In this document: in pieces, positions 54,469 through 55,110 of the stretch
How the letters are laid out: each line of letters opens with the position of its first letter
Numbering within the stretch: position 1 is the first letter of the stretch
Assembly: GCA_035511515.1 (NCBI GenBank)
Contig: DATKFG010000079.1
Span: forward strand, 1 to 55,110
Origin: VBCK01 sp035511515
Lineage (GTDB): Bacteria > Pseudomonadota > Gammaproteobacteria > Burkholderiales > Burkholderiaceae_F
Direction of reading: 5' to 3'
DNA length: 55,110 nucleotides
Translations under genes and position numbers: made by a program
Notes under the pieces: model-generated
Database searches by the model: none
Told to the model about the DNA's origin: nothing
What the model saw: the letters and a program-made list of their open reading frames with translations, nothing else

Positions 54469-55011
54469 TCACTCGAGCGTCTCGATCGTGTGGCTCTGGT
54501 TGGTGTAAATGCACAGGTCCGCCGCGATCGAAAGCGCGCGGCCCACGATGTCGGCCGGTTTCAGGTCGGTATTTTCCAGCAGCGCTCGGGCGGCCGCCTG
54601 CGCGTACGGCCCGCCCGATCCGATCGCGACCAGGCCCAGCTCGGGCTCGAGCACGTCGCCGGTGCCGGTGATGATGAGCGAGGTCTCGCGGTCCGCCACC
54701 GCCAGCATCGCCTCCAGGCGGCGCAGGATCCGGTCGGTGCGCCAGTCCTTGGCGAGCTCGACCGCCGAACGCATCAGGTTGCCCTGGTGTTTGTCCAGGC
54801 GCGCCTCGAATCGTTCGAACAGCGTGAACGCATCCGCGGTGGCACCTGCGAAGCCAGCCAGCACCCGATCCTGGTACATGCGCCGCACCTTGCGCGCGGT
54901 GCGCTTGAGCACGATGCTGCCGAGCGTCACCTGCCCGTCGCCGCCCATCGACACCGAAGCGCCCCGGCGCACTGAAAGGATGGTGGTGCCGTGAAATTGA
55001 AATTCGTCCAT
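54469..55011 (-). CDS. hslV: Peptidase subunit HslV of the HslVU protease
   Basis: 180 residues, proteasome-like threonine peptidase. The start MDEFQFHGTTIL matches the family, with mature N-terminal Thr9 after removal of the propeptide. GGDGQVTLG and AGFAGATADAFTLFERFE are diagnostic. An in-frame ATG at 55035 would add eight basic residues and is less likely. It is the first gene of the hslVU operon; the promoter must lie close to the perfect hairpin at 55037. Confidence 0.96.
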   Translation of the reverse strand: MDEFQFHGTTILSVRRGASVSMGGDGQVTLGSIVLKRTARKVRRMYQDRVLAGFAGATADAFTLFERFEARLDKHQGNLMRSAVELAKDWRTDRILRRLEAMLAVADRETSLIITGTGDVLEPELGLVAIGSGGPYAQAAARALLENTDLKPADIVGRALSIAADLCIYTNQSHTIETLE

Positions 55012-55036
55012 GGTGTGATTATGACGCCGCCTCACG

Positions 55037-55095
55037 CAGCCCTCACCCCCCTGCTTCGCCGGGCGTAGCCCGGCGAAGCAGGGGGGGGAGGGCTG
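55037..55095. repeat. Long perfect hairpin upstream of hslV
   Basis: The arms are fully complementary over 28 bases around a GTA loop (55065-55067): the inner part is GCTTCGCCGGGC-GTA-GCCCGGCGAAGC and the outer part adds C-runs and CAGCCCTC/GAGGGCTG. It shares the CCCTCACCCCC tail seen in the dispersed repeats but has a different core. It may be a bidirectional terminator, since it lies just upstream of the minus-strand hslV gene, or a REP-type sequence. Confidence 0.8.
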
Positions 55096-55110
55096 CGGAT
55101 AAAGCTCAGT

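Overview
This window reads as chromosomal DNA of a high-G+C betaproteobacterium, most likely of the order Burkholderiales. Evidence: G+C-rich codons throughout; the gene orders argS / SPOR protein / dsbA / SDR and hslV-hslU / argB / pyrimidine 5'-nucleotidase / slmA; a leucine-catabolism (liu) set lying with aceK; and PHA-type and Kup-type genes. I cannot name a genus. No rRNA, tRNA, CRISPR array, transposase or phage gene was found. Coding density is very high and many genes overlap by 1-4 bases.

Layout. 1-1868: a dispersed palindromic repeat, then an SDR / beta-propeller pair (minus strand). 2030-5860: argS, SPOR protein, dsbA, SDR. 5867-7606: a minus-strand gene for a one-haem cytochrome fused to a predicted outer-membrane barrel, resembling Cyc2 iron oxidases, followed by an unusually A+T-rich control region with a palindrome and three phased repeats. 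7607-9747: DUF2784, SYLF lipid-binding protein, PLP-dependent cystathionine beta-lyase. 9933-25897: the leucine degradation pathway (isovaleryl-CoA dehydrogenase, both methylcrotonyl-CoA carboxylase subunits, methylglutaconyl-CoA hydratase, HMG-CoA lyase). It is broken into three blocks by aceK, small-molecule enzymes, an MFS exporter, a prolyl oligopeptidase and a lone Rieske oxygenase. 25897-28381: small barrel protein, a small secreted protein and the ammonium transporter Amt.

28740-32686: a tightly overlapping six-gene operon of largely unknown purpose (FlK-like thioesterase, DUF1289, metallo-beta-lactamase-fold hydrolase, DUF3455 lipoprotein, secreted unknown, esterase). 32663-38171: hybrid histidine kinase, potassium transporter Kup, GIN-domain protein. 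38315-43361: flavin disulfide reductase-like protein, phosphotransacylase, acyl kinase, a class III PhaC-like protein with a Cys nucleophile, and a lipoprotein. This could link polyester or acyl-CoA pools to acyl-phosphate and ATP. 43379-48473: beta-carbonic anhydrase, Rieske-FAD reductase, an orphan conjugation (TraU/TIGR03756-like) protein divergent from a LuxR-type regulator, and a MoeB/ThiF protein. 48494-55011: slmA, sppA, pyrimidine 5'-nucleotidase, argB, a second copy of the palindromic repeat, a 58-residue basic protein, hslU and hslV, all minus strand, then a long perfect hairpin.

The best candidates for new biology are the Cyc2-like cytochrome-porin with its odd upstream region, the PhaC-like / phosphotransacylase / kinase module, the orphan TraU-like / LuxR pair, and the six-gene thioesterase-to-esterase operon.
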